Assembly (NCBI GenBank): GCA_938009275.1
Contig: CALLHY010000011.1
Span: forward strand, 70,286 to 134,285
Reading direction: 5' to 3'
Length of the DNA: 64,000 nt
From: an uncultured bacterium
GTDB lineage: Bacteria; Cloacimonadota; Cloacimonadia; Cloacimonadales; Cloacimonadaceae
Below, piece by piece: positions 10,256 to 18,687 of the stretch. A program made the translations under genes and the position numbers. Positions within the stretch are counted from its first letter, which is position 1, and every line of letters begins with the position of its first letter. The notes under the pieces are model-generated. The model made no database searches. It worked only from the letters and a program-made list of their open reading frames with translations, and was not told the origin of the DNA.

Positions 10256-13246
10256 CTAAGCTAGTTTAGCTTTGGCTTTATCGACAATCTCCTGGTATTT
10301 ACTAACATCCACAGGATACTTGTGGGCAATACTTATTGCTCTTTGTGCGTAGTCAACAGCTTCACTATATCGGTTTAGCCGATAATTCATGTCGGCTATC
10401 ACTCCAAGTGTTATCCCAATTTCTTTGGCATTCCCCAAGCTTAGTTTCAGCATTAAAACTTGTTGGTAATACTCCAAAGCTTTATCTGGGGTTCCCTTTT
10501 CTCTAAACACGTTACCAATGTTACCAAGCACTTTTATCAGTTCTGCCTTATCATCCATTTTTTCAACTATTATGAGCTTTTGTTGATACAACTCGTAAGC
10601 CCTGTCTAACTCTCCTGTTTTATAATACATAAAGCCAAGATTGCCCAGGACTATGGATTTAACCGACATAAATTGGTGCTCATTCACCAATTCGAGACAT
10701 AAGTTTAGATATCGCCTGGCGTCTTCATAGTTACCACAATTCAAATGAAGCAACCCAATGTTACTTTCTGTCTTTGCCTCTCTCAATGCATCATCTGTTA
10801 ATTGCGTATAATGTAAGCTCTTTGTGTGGTATTCCAAAGCTTTATCAGTGTCTTTATTATGCTGGAACCAGATTCCCAGATTACTGAAAGCTACAGCTAG
10901 TTTGTCGTTATCTGTTTGGGCCAGACTCATGCATTTATCCCAGAAAGTGTATGCCGAATCAAGATCACCCTTTCTGAAAGCCAAAATACCCATCAAGCGA
11001 TAACAATCAAAAAGATCACTGTTATCCTGCGCGGTTGACCTAACTTCATCCAATGCTTTACCAGATTCATCCCATCTTCCAGTGAGCATCAATATTTCTA
11101 CAATATTCAGCCTTACCCGAGGAACTCGTATTGACTCACCGCTATCTTCAATGTTCTCGCCATCAAGCAAGCTAAGCACTTTATTCCATAGTTCCAACGC
11201 AATATTGTTACTATATAGTTTTTGCGCCATCTCGGCAGCTTGCTTCAAATAGAACAAAGCTTTGTCTTTTATTCCCGCTTTATGATAGTGGTCTGCCAGT
11301 GCATACACAAACTCCCTGCTACGCTCAGGATACAAAGTTTCTATTGCTTCTGCGGCAAGTTTGTGAAGTATCATTCTGTTGCCGACCAACAGAGTTTTGT
11401 AGGCAACGTCCCGGGTAGTTATATGCTTAAAAAAGTAAGCCGAATAGTCAAAGCCAATTAGCTTAAGGATAAATGCCTGACTCTCTAACTGCTGCAATGT
11501 CTCCCTGACATCAATGGGGTTATATAGCTTTTCCTCGATCCAATTCAGGATATCTACAAAAAACTCCTGTCCAATTACCGATGCCTTTTGGAGCAATAGC
11601 CTGATGTTCTTATCCAGCAAGTCTAAGCGTGAAAGAATTAAGGCGTTTAAATTTGGAGGCACGGGTATCTCGTCTATACCTGCCTGGGGCATATCCGAGA
11701 TAAGATTGCACCACTCTTCAAGATAAAATGGATTTCCCAAACTAAGCTCTTTCACTTTCTGCAAGGCTTCTAGAGGCAATTGCTTTCCGCTTATATTGCT
11801 CTGAATCAATTTCGTCATTACCTCGCTGGTAAGAGGTTCCAATTCCGTCTCACAAAACTGCGGGAGTCCATTATATCTCCCGAAAGCACTGCAATCATGG
11901 CGGTACATCATGATTATCATTAAGCCATGTGGGTAGATGTAACTACTATTGTTCAGCATCCTATTCAGCAGATTCTGCAGAACAACCTCAGATGAGTCGT
12001 CCATCCAGTGTAAATCGTCCAGGATAACCATTATTGGCTTATCTTGCCTGGCATGGCTGTCAAGAACCGTTTTAATCAGTAACTGCAGGGCTATCATGAT
12101 CTGCGGAATCAACTCAGAGGCAGGTAATCGTAATCGAGTATCCTCATAATATATCTCCAGTAATGCTGCAACAAGCGGTATGGCGTCAGTTATCGACTCA
12201 GCATCACTTTCTGCCAGGTGGCTTGATAAATGCCTGATACCAGCTTCAAACTTACTTTTCTTCGTTGATGCTGGATCACCGGGGTTGATGTTAAATTCCC
12301 TTTCAAGCATATTAGTGAATAAATGAAAAGGTGTGTGGATTACGCCCGAGGCTGCACCAAGAACCAATGACACATCACCTGAATGCAGCTCGCAAAACTC
12401 GTTGGCTAACCTCGTTTTCCCCATGCCAGCATCAGCTTTTATGCCCACTATCCGGATTGGTCTGTCATCTTGCTCAACTTCACTGCTATGGCTTAGTACA
12501 CACTGGTACGCATTCCCCAGTAAATCCAGTTCCTTTTCTCTGCCGGCAAACACCGATTTTCGCAAATACCATCTTTGCTTTTTTTCATACTTATAACCAG
12601 AAACCGTGTAGCAGTCAATCTCATTATCGAAGCCCTTGACCCGCAAGCTCCCAAAGTGATCGAAATCGAAAAACCTCTCAACATATTTCATGGTATTGTG
12701 AGATAGCATTATTTTGCCAGCGGGAGAATTGCTCTCCATCCTCTGAGCAAGGTTAACTGCCGCTCCCGTAACGGTAAAATCGCCTTCCCGTTCTTCACCA
12801 ATTTTACCAACCACTACCAGTCCAGTATTAACCCCAATTCGAATCTCAATCTTAGCATCAGGTTCTTCACCTTGAAGCCAGCGATTGTAGTTTTCCAGTT
12901 GTTCAATCATCTTTAAGCCTGATAAGATTGCCCGCTCTGTGTCTTGCTCGCTGGCCTGTTTTGCTCCGAATAAGGCCATTATACCATCACCCATGTATTT
13001 GTCTACGAAACCACCATAATAGGTAATGCACTTGGTAAACCGCTTCATTAGCTCATCCATGCGAGATTGATAAACTTCCGGATCAAGCTTGCAGCCGAGC
13101 ACAGTTGAATTCTTGATATCTGCAAAAAGTATGCAAACCTCTCTGCGTTCACCCTCTTTTAACCGCAGTTTTTGCAGCTGTTGCTTATTGTCTTCACCTA
13201 CACTGAATTCATCAAAAAAGAAAGATAGATCAGGGCTTCGATTCAT
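10256..13246 (-). CDS. Class III adenylate/guanylate cyclase - AAA/STAND ATPase - TPR protein
   Basis: 996 residues, cytoplasmic. The N-terminal cyclase domain (about 33-213) keeps both metal-binding aspartates ('FADIKNST', D43; 'GDGIMALFG', D87) and the transition-state Asn/Arg of 'VTGAAVNLAQRME' (about N165, R169). The ATPase domain follows with Walker A 'GIKADAGMGKT' (about 268-278) and Walker B 'IMVILDDLHWMD'. The last 350 residues are tetratricopeptide repeats ('GNLGFMYYKTGELDRAYELY'). This order is the common AcyC/MalT-like arrangement in which TPR and ATPase modules are thought to gate cyclase output. ATP versus GTP preference cannot be decided by eye. ATG at 13246 is preferred to the in-frame GTG six bases upstream, because that GTG overlaps the GAGG ribosome site. 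Confidence 0.88.
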   Translation of the reverse strand: MNRSPDLSFFFDEFSVGEDNKQQLQKLRLKEGERREVCILFADIKNSTVLGCKLDPEVYQSRMDELMKRFTKCITYYGGFVDKYMGDGIMALFGAKQASEQDTERAILSGLKMIEQLENYNRWLQGEEPDAKIEIRIGVNTGLVVVGKIGEEREGDFTVTGAAVNLAQRMESNSPAGKIMLSHNTMKYVERFFDFDHFGSLRVKGFDNEIDCYTVSGYKYEKKQRWYLRKSVFAGREKELDLLGNAYQCVLSHSSEVEQDDRPIRIVGIKADAGMGKTRLANEFCELHSGDVSLVLGAASGVIHTPFHLFTNMLEREFNINPGDPASTKKSKFEAGIRHLSSHLAESDAESITDAIPLVAALLEIYYEDTRLRLPASELIPQIMIALQLLIKTVLDSHARQDKPIMVILDDLHWMDDSSEVVLQNLLNRMLNNSSYIYPHGLMIIMMYRHDCSAFGRYNGLPQFCETELEPLTSEVMTKLIQSNISGKQLPLEALQKVKELSLGNPFYLEEWCNLISDMPQAGIDEIPVPPNLNALILSRLDLLDKNIRLLLQKASVIGQEFFVDILNWIEEKLYNPIDVRETLQQLESQAFILKLIGFDYSAYFFKHITTRDVAYKTLLVGNRMILHKLAAEAIETLYPERSREFVYALADHYHKAGIKDKALFYLKQAAEMAQKLYSNNIALELWNKVLSLLDGENIEDSGESIRVPRVRLNIVEILMLTGRWDESGKALDEVRSTAQDNSDLFDCYRLMGILAFRKGDLDSAYTFWDKCMSLAQTDNDKLAVAFSNLGIWFQHNKDTDKALEYHTKSLHYTQLTDDALREAKTESNIGLLHLNCGNYEDARRYLNLCLELVNEHQFMSVKSIVLGNLGFMYYKTGELDRAYELYQQKLIIVEKMDDKAELIKVLGNIGNVFREKGTPDKALEYYQQVLMLKLSLGNAKEIGITLGVIADMNYRLNRYSEAVDYAQRAISIAHKYPVDVSKYQEIVDKAKAKLA

Positions 13247-13799
13247 TGCCACCTCAAACGCATCTGGATAGCCAACATTACTCTAACTCAGATGCTACTT
13301 TTGCTTTTGACCATAGAAATATACTGCATATTATGTCAAGCAAAATCATGGCACATTTGTTAGATTTTATTAATGTGCGCCAAAGCAATCGATTAGAGCT
13401 TTTGCTGGTAGCCATGTTGCCGATTCTCAAAAACCTCCATCCCTGGCTATCGGGAAGCAGGACAATTCATTGTTAACCGCTTAACAAAGTCTATGCTCAT
13501 GATAGTTATCTATGCGTCTCCCAAAACTAACGACTCCCCAGCACATAAGAAACCAGAATATCATCTATCATTGTGGTGTCCCCATCACCACAAAGGCCAG
13601 ATGTTTTATCCAGACAGGCAAAGCTTTGCCTCTGTCGGCCAGGAACTCGACAACCCACTTGGGGTGGGGACGTCACTTCATCACGCACTCCACCTATCGA
13701 ACCCACACCCCTTCCACCATCCAATCATCAAGTGCTAATAATCAACAAAACTCTCTAATTCATCTCTGGTTCACCGAAAAAACCGCTGGTAACCGCGTA

Positions 13800-13839
13800 G
13801 TGATTCCCGGGTGAATCCCAGGTCCCACCCGGGAATCAC
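13800..13839. repeat. Perfect 14-bp inverted repeat with 12-nt loop
   Basis: GTGATTCCCGGGTG at 13800-13813 pairs exactly with CACCCGGGAATCAC at 13826-13839. Fragments of the same words (GGGATTCACGAGG, GCAATCACC) continue to 13862. There is no T-run. Confidence 0.8.
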
Positions 13840-14104
13840 GAGGGATTCACGAGGCAATCACCTGCCATTAGTTCTATGATACTCTTAGTTAGGATAGCTG
13901 GTATTAAATGATGTTTATTAAATGATCCTGTTAGCTTTCTCGATGCTATCTTGATGAGCAGGAGGGTTTTAAAAAGGCTGGGGCTTCTGTTAGATTTAAG
14001 TGAAATGAACCGAAATTAGCTGATGCTTTATTCTCCCTCTAAACCCGCAACAACGATCCATTCAAGTCAGCTTGCGATATCATGTTTAAGATCATTGCAT
14101 AATC

Positions 14105-14218
14105 TGGAACGCCGGATTTATTCGGCTGGAATAACCAGATTTATCTGGTTAGCAGATGATAATGTAATCCCCAATAGTCATTAGTTTAGCTTTAATAACG
14201 AATAAATCCGTTGTTCCA
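14105..14218. repeat. 114-nt inverted-repeat element upstream of the aminolipid genes
   Basis: Arms of 20 nt at 14105-14124 and 14199-14218 pair at 18 of 20 positions (TGGAACGCCGGATTTATTCG against CGAATAAATCCGTTGTTCCA). An internal perfect hairpin, AACCAGAT-TT-ATCTGGTT, lies at 14133-14150. It could be a small mobile-type palindrome or a structured leader; nothing recognisable is encoded inside. Confidence 0.6.
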
Positions 14219-14366
14219 ACTGGCTGTAGCCTGTTTTCTATTTATGTGCAATGGTCTCTGTTTGATACATGGAAGAATGTGAGGGCTGATAATCTGCTTG
14301 ACAGTTTGCACACTAATGCGAGAAAATGGAACTTATGTTTATGTTAAAGAACATGATGGAGTTAAG

Positions 14367-15215
14367 ATGCCAAATAACTTGCACTTGAAAGTGTTAACAG
14401 AGATGCTGAACCTGAATCGCTTGTCCAGAATTAAGAACTTCCGCGCTCATATTCCCATTTGCATCGAAAAGAAGAACTTCATAATAAAAACTGCCGATTC
14501 TCCCCATGAACTGCGTCAAGCTCTTATGCTACGACATGACGTTTTTTTAACCGAGTTACTAAAACGGAAAAAACGCTCTGGAATCGATAAAGACAGATTC
14601 GACAAGCACTGTGATCACCTCATTATCATAGATAAACGCAGTAATCAGATTATTGGCACCTACCGTCTCCAATCATCTGAGCATACCAAAAAATGGTACA
14701 CAGCCACAGAGTTTCACATGAGACACATAAAGAAACTACCAGGAACAAAACTTGAACTCGGCCGTGCATGCGTTCATCCCGATCACCGCAATGGAATAAC
14801 CATTGCCCTGTTATGGGAAGGTATAACCGCTTACATTAACGCCAGTGGCAGCAGCTATCTGTTTGGATGTTCCAGCATAAAAACCATGGACAAAGAAGAG
14901 ATTCGGCAGATTTACTCATACCTGATGCAAAACGGGCATATCTCTAACGACCATCGGGTTCGCCCAAAAGCTAAGTTCCAGGTTCCAGGCTTCAAAAAAT
15001 ATTCCCGCTTACATCCGCAACACTGGCAAATACCCATAGAGCATCATGTAATGAAAGACAAGATTCCCTCACTTTTAGCCTCTTACCTCAAGGTTGGCGC
15101 TAAAGTGTGTGGAACCCCAGCGCTGGATAAGAGCTTTAAGTGTATCGATTTTCTTACTCTTATGAATGTAGACGATCTCAATAAAACCTATCAGCGCAGA
15201 CACAGTTCGGAGTAA
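14367..15215 (+). CDS. OlsB/GlsB-type N-acyltransferase (aminolipid biosynthesis, GNAT fold)
   Basis: 282 residues. This family transfers a 3-hydroxyacyl group from acyl carrier protein to the amino group of ornithine (OlsB) or glycine (GlsB), the first step of phosphate-free aminolipids. Family features visible: 'LRHDVFLTELL', 'HCDHLIIID', 'IIGTYRLQSS', and the acyltransferase core 'LELGRACVHPDHRNGITIALLWEGI', followed by 'YLFGCSS'. The start at 14367 has GGAG five bases upstream; an in-frame TTG at 14298 was rejected because it falls in a TTGACA box and has no ribosome site. The next gene, 12 nt downstream, is the matching O-acyltransferase. Ornithine versus glycine as acceptor cannot be settled from sequence. 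Confidence 0.8.
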   Translation: MPNNLHLKVLTEMLNLNRLSRIKNFRAHIPICIEKKNFIIKTADSPHELRQALMLRHDVFLTELLKRKKRSGIDKDRFDKHCDHLIIIDKRSNQIIGTYRLQSSEHTKKWYTATEFHMRHIKKLPGTKLELGRACVHPDHRNGITIALLWEGITAYINASGSSYLFGCSSIKTMDKEEIRQIYSYLMQNGHISNDHRVRPKAKFQVPGFKKYSRLHPQHWQIPIEHHVMKDKIPSLLASYLKVGAKVCGTPALDKSFKCIDFLTLMNVDDLNKTYQRRHSSE

Positions 15216-15227
15216 GAGTATTATCTC

Positions 15228-16025
15228 ATGCGGAGATGTAAGTTTTTCTTGTGGCATTTATGGCTGGTATGCGAGTTCTTCATCTACTCGTATTGCATCA
15301 AACTGCTCACAAGAGATGAGATTGTTCTGCGCCACAGGTTAGTAAAGAACACTACCCGGATCGCAAAGAGATTCCTATCTGCATTCCAGGTTAAATTAAT
15401 AGTCAACAATTCCGAACGTTTAGCCCAAATGCATGATACAAATTACCTGGCAATAGCCAATCATGTTTCCTACACCGATATCATCCTGCTATCATCAATA
15501 GAAAACTTCGTGTTTATTACTTCTGTAGAAATGAGCCAAAACGTTTTTCTTGGGAGTATAACCAGGTATGGTGGCTGCCTGTTCACCGATCGCAAAAAGT
15601 TCGTATCCCTCCCCAAGGAAATCGATAAATTCGCAGATACTATCCGGCAAGGATTCAAGGTAATGCTCTTCCCCGAAGGCACCAGCACCAATGGCGAAAC
15701 TGTGAAAGACTTCCGTAAGTCACTTTTCCAGGTGGCTGTTTCTGCCAAATGCCCCATCTTGCCTATATGTGTTCACTACAAAAAGATAGATGGAAAGCCA
15801 ATAGATAGCAGCACCAGAGACCTCATTTGCTGGTATGGAGACATGGATTTTGCCCCTCATTTTATGAAGCTTATCGGGCACACTATTGAAGCCGAAATCC
15901 ACATTTTAGACCCAATATATGATGTCAGCATGAAAACGCGTCAGGCACTATCAAATGAAGCTTTCACGCAAATTTATGACTGCTATCATAAAGACGATCC
16001 TTCAAGTTTCTGTTTGACAGATTAA
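15228..16025 (+). CDS. OlsA/PlsC-type 1-acyl-sn-glycerol-3-phosphate acyltransferase family protein
   Basis: 265 residues with an N-terminal hydrophobic anchor (about 5-28). The PlsC/LPLAT catalytic motif NHxxxxD is present as 'NHVSYTD' (H79, D84), and the substrate-binding 'FPEGTS' is at about 148-153, followed by 'PILPICVHY'. Placed directly after the GNAT-type N-acyltransferase, it most likely adds the second, ester-linked acyl chain to the lyso-aminolipid at the inner membrane. Generic lysophosphatidate acylation is the alternative. No strong ribosome site precedes the ATG, so translation may depend partly on the upstream gene. Confidence 0.82.
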   Translation: MRRCKFFLWHLWLVCEFFIYSYCIKLLTRDEIVLRHRLVKNTTRIAKRFLSAFQVKLIVNNSERLAQMHDTNYLAIANHVSYTDIILLSSIENFVFITSVEMSQNVFLGSITRYGGCLFTDRKKFVSLPKEIDKFADTIRQGFKVMLFPEGTSTNGETVKDFRKSLFQVAVSAKCPILPICVHYKKIDGKPIDSSTRDLICWYGDMDFAPHFMKLIGHTIEAEIHILDPIYDVSMKTRQALSNEAFTQIYDCYHKDDPSSFCLTD

Positions 16026-16076
16026 GCCGACTAATATTTACTGCCATAAATCGTCCTATCCCTTTAGGAGGAATAA

Positions 16077-16265
16077 ATGAAGACCAAAGATAAACTTCAT
16101 CTTAGTAAAGTAAACTTCCTGCTATTGTTGCTTGCAGCTATCTTGCTGATAGTTGGATATTTCATCATGTCTTTAAACGAGATAGCAGTATCACCGGTTA
16201 TCCTCTGTGCAGTATATGTTTGTCTTATTCCAATAGCACTTCTCTATCAACCTAAAAAGCGTTAG
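16077..16265 (+). CDS. Small two-helix membrane protein, DUF3098-like
   Basis: 62 residues with two predicted membrane helices ('FLLLLLAAILLIVGYFIM' and 'PVILCAVYVCLIPIALLY') separated by a short polar loop, and a basic C-terminus. Length, helix spacing and the 'LLLxGxxIM' motif recall Bacteroidetes DUF3098 proteins, whose function is unknown. A strong AGGAGG site lies 5 nt before the ATG. Its stop codon abuts the ATG of the next gene, so the two are co-translated. Confidence 0.7.
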   Translation: MKTKDKLHLSKVNFLLLLLAAILLIVGYFIMSLNEIAVSPVILCAVYVCLIPIALLYQPKKR

Positions 16266-17144
16266 ATGCCCCTGCTCAGTGAAGAAGCCCTTATCCGGCT
16301 AAATAGGTTTCAGCTTTCTGCCAAAAGCACTGTTGAAGGCTTTCTGGTAGGATTGCATAAATCTCCCTATCATGGCTTCAGTGCTGAATATTCCGACCAT
16401 CGCCAATACAATCCCGGAGAGCCGCTAAAAGACCTCGATTGGAAGGTATTGGCAAAAACTGAGCGATACTATGTAAAACGCTATGAAGAAGAGACTAACC
16501 TGCGTAGTTACATTCTGTTAGATCACAGCAAATCAATGTTCTTTTCCTCTGGAACAACAAGTAAGATGGACTATGCAAGCCGCTTAGCTGGTGCTTTAGC
16601 CTGGCTGATGATATCGCAAAAAGACGCTGCTGGACTTTATACTTTTAACCATAAAATAACCGCAGCTCTCCCTCCAAAAGCAATTCGCAGCTACACGGCA
16701 GAGCTCTTTGCCCGCTTGATAGACCTAAGACCAGAGGATAAAACAGATATCTTAAACCCCTTACACCAAATAGCCGAATTAATTCGTAAGCGAAGCTTAG
16801 TTATACTGATTAGTGATTTGCTGGATGAACCAGAACGCATTATGGAAGCACTTAAGCACTTTAGGGCAAGACAGCATGAAGTGCTGGTGTTCCATGTTTG
16901 TGATCCCCAGGAAGAGCAGTTTTTGTACAAACGTGAAACCGAATTCATAGACAGCGAGACCGGTGAGAAGATTACTGTAACCCCCTGGCAGATACGATAT
17001 GAGTATCTTACTAACTACAATGCGTTTACTGCATATATGAAGGATGAGTGCTACAGAAACCGCATAGAGTATAACCCCGTTTCTATCGCCACTCCATTAG
17101 AGGACCTCTTACTAAAATATCTGGTAAAGAGAAGCAGAGGTTAG
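16266..17144 (+). CDS. DUF58 family protein (vWA-like)
   Basis: 292 residues, cytoplasmic. The DUF58 signature is clear: 'SEYSDHRQYNPGEPLKDLDWK'-like region near residues 39-60, then 'YYVKRYEEETNL' and the vWA-type metal-site start 'LLDHSKSM' (about 83-90), ending with a second strand 'LVILISDLLDEP'. DUF58 proteins usually accompany a MoxR AAA ATPase and act as chaperone-like partners; no MoxR gene lies in the window. The ATG follows the previous stop without a gap, and the next gene starts 2 nt after this stop. Confidence 0.85.
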   Translation: MPLLSEEALIRLNRFQLSAKSTVEGFLVGLHKSPYHGFSAEYSDHRQYNPGEPLKDLDWKVLAKTERYYVKRYEEETNLRSYILLDHSKSMFFSSGTTSKMDYASRLAGALAWLMISQKDAAGLYTFNHKITAALPPKAIRSYTAELFARLIDLRPEDKTDILNPLHQIAELIRKRSLVILISDLLDEPERIMEALKHFRARQHEVLVFHVCDPQEEQFLYKRETEFIDSETGEKITVTPWQIRYEYLTNYNAFTAYMKDECYRNRIEYNPVSIATPLEDLLLKYLVKRSRG

Positions 17145-17146
17145 TA

Positions 17147-17998
17147 ATGGAGGTTCGATTTATTGACGATCAGCTTATTTATAATACCGTCTATGAAGCT
17201 ATAAAGTATGTCACTTATCACCCAGACCCTGCCATAACATCTTTACTACAGAAAGCCTTAGCCAATGAGAATGACGAGTTGCGCAAAGACGTTCTTGATA
17301 GCCTGATTCAAAATATCGAGCTGTCGCCCCGAGTAACAATCCCCCTCTGCCAGGATACTGGAACTCTAGTAGTATTCGTGGAGCTGGGAAATTGCTGTAT
17401 AATAAAAGGTAAACCCATAGATTCTATTATAAACGATGCACTAATAAAGGCGAGTGCTGACTTATATCTTAGAGCTTCCATTGTCAATGACCCCCTCTTT
17501 AACAGATCAAACATCAATAACAACCACCCAGCGATAGTGCATACCAGAATAGTCGAAGGGGATAAGCTTAAGCTAAAGATCGCTCAAAAAGGTGGAGGTG
17601 CAGAGAATATGAGTAGGATAAGAATGATGCTTCCCACCTGCACCGTGCAAGATGTGATTGACTTTGTCGTAGAAACAGTCGCAATAGCCGGAGCAAAAGC
17701 CTGCCCACCTCTTATTCTTGGCATAGGCATTGGTGGTAATTTTGAGCAGTGCGCAATGATGGCCAAAGAAGCATTATTGAAGCCCATTGGAACGATTAGT
17801 AGTGAAACCAGGTATGCGAAGCTGGAGCACTGCATACTAAGCGCAGTTAACTCCACTGGCATTGGAGCTCAAGGAATGGGAGGAGATTTAACTGCATTAT
17901 CTGTTCAGATCATGCACGCTCCCTGCCATATCGCCAGCTTACCCGTGGCGGTAAATATCCAGTGCCATGCTCACAGACATATCGAGATCGAGATATAA
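17147..17998 (+). CDS. Class I fumarate hydratase, alpha (N-terminal) subunit
   Basis: 283 residues. The class I (iron-sulfur, oxygen-sensitive) hydro-lyase fold is shown by 'IPLCQDTGTLVVFVELG' (cluster Cys near residue 67), 'IAQKGGGAENMSRI', and 'KACPPLILGIGIGGNFEQC', which supplies further cluster cysteines. It catalyses reversible hydration of fumarate to malate together with the beta subunit encoded next. L(+)-tartrate dehydratase (TtdA) is the main alternative; family-level calling is firm, substrate less so. The ATG is 2 nt after the DUF58 stop, with GAGG overlapping that stop region. Confidence 0.88.
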   Translation: MEVRFIDDQLIYNTVYEAIKYVTYHPDPAITSLLQKALANENDELRKDVLDSLIQNIELSPRVTIPLCQDTGTLVVFVELGNCCIIKGKPIDSIINDALIKASADLYLRASIVNDPLFNRSNINNNHPAIVHTRIVEGDKLKLKIAQKGGGAENMSRIRMMLPTCTVQDVIDFVVETVAIAGAKACPPLILGIGIGGNFEQCAMMAKEALLKPIGTISSETRYAKLEHCILSAVNSTGIGAQGMGGDLTALSVQIMHAPCHIASLPVAVNIQCHAHRHIEIEI

Positions 17999-18001
17999 CC
18001 G

Positions 18002-18505
18002 ATGACAACCCACATATTATCCCTGCCCATCTGCATTCAAGATATTGAGAAGTTCTCTATAGGCGACAAAGTATTGTTATCTGGAACAATCTATACTGCG
18101 AGAGATGCTGCTCACAAGAAACTTGTTGACCTGGTATCCAATGGTAATACCCTACCTTTTAACCTGGCAGACACCGCCATCTTCTATTGTGGACCAAGCC
18201 CAACTCCACCCGGTAAGGTTTGCGGTGCAATCGGGCCAACCACTAGTTCAAGAATGGACGTCTATACCATAAACATGATAGAAAGAGGCTTGAGACTTAT
18301 GATTGGCAAGGGGGAAAGAAGTCCCGAAGTTGTAGAAACAATCAGAGCATATAAAGCTGTATATCTCTCCTGCCTTGGGGGCATATCTGCCCTGTTGTCT
18401 CAAAGCATTGTTTCATGTGAAACATTTCTATGGCCAGAACTTGGTGCTGAAGCTGTTTTCAAGCTTGTTGTTAATAACATGCCCGCTTATGTGTCTGTTG
18501 TGTAA
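18002..18505 (+). CDS. Class I fumarate hydratase, beta (C-terminal) subunit
   Basis: 167 residues. Typical beta-subunit motifs are 'GTIYTARDAAHKKL' near residue 31, 'YCGPSPTPPGKVCGAIGPTT' with the substrate-binding loop, and 'SSRMD'. Three bases separate it from the alpha subunit, so the pair forms the two-component enzyme common in anaerobes. In a fermentative or syntrophic organism it would serve the reductive or oxidative branch between malate and fumarate. Confidence 0.88.
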   Translation: MTTHILSLPICIQDIEKFSIGDKVLLSGTIYTARDAAHKKLVDLVSNGNTLPFNLADTAIFYCGPSPTPPGKVCGAIGPTTSSRMDVYTINMIERGLRLMIGKGERSPEVVETIRAYKAVYLSCLGGISALLSQSIVSCETFLWPELGAEAVFKLVVNNMPAYVSVV

Positions 18506-18615
18506 TTGATTACCCATTGCTTTATTCACCCCTGGCTGCCATACTCTTCCCGAATATCCAATGAAGCACGTACTATTATAGCGATTAGCAAGTTATTATC
18601 AAAAGCTTGATCTCT

Positions 18616-18660
18616 CTTGAATCTAATGCGTAATGCGTTCAAGGAAGCAGCAAGGAAGAG
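18616..18660. repeat. Degenerate copy of the intergenic palindrome family
   Basis: CTTGAA (18616-18621) and TTCAAG (18638-18643) flank TCTAATGCGTAATGCG, and are followed by GAAGCAGCAAGGAAGAG. The inner words recall the 2410 element (ATGCGTAAT) and the 3' words recall the arms at 28769 and 36569 (AGCAGCAAGGAAG). It sits between the converging fumarase and RNase HIII genes. Confidence 0.45.
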
Positions 18661-18687
18661 GTAGTAAGATGTTATGGATGCGGGAGA

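Larger units (their letters stand above)
13247..14366. other. Non-coding, palindrome-rich intergenic region
   Basis: No open frame here has a credible start, ribosome site and protein-like composition. The stretch contains several inverted repeats: 13572-13592 (7-bp arms TGTGGTG/CACCACA), 13613-13636 (around GGCAAAGCTTTGCC), 13800-13839 and 14105-14218. A CTTGACA box on the minus strand at 13334-13340 may be the -35 of the cyclase gene, but its -10 is weak. Another TTGACA at 14298-14303, with GAAAAT 18 nt later, could serve the lipid acyltransferase gene. Confidence 0.6.

Noticed and set aside
13493..13814. Overlapping frames of 60-100 codons in the 13-14 kb gap
   Set aside because: Proline- and histidine-rich translations of palindromic DNA with no ribosome site or family resemblance.
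14298..14366. TTG-initiated N-terminal extension of the OlsB-type protein
   Set aside because: The TTG is part of a TTGACA box, has no ribosome site, and the ATG at 14367 has GGAG at good spacing.
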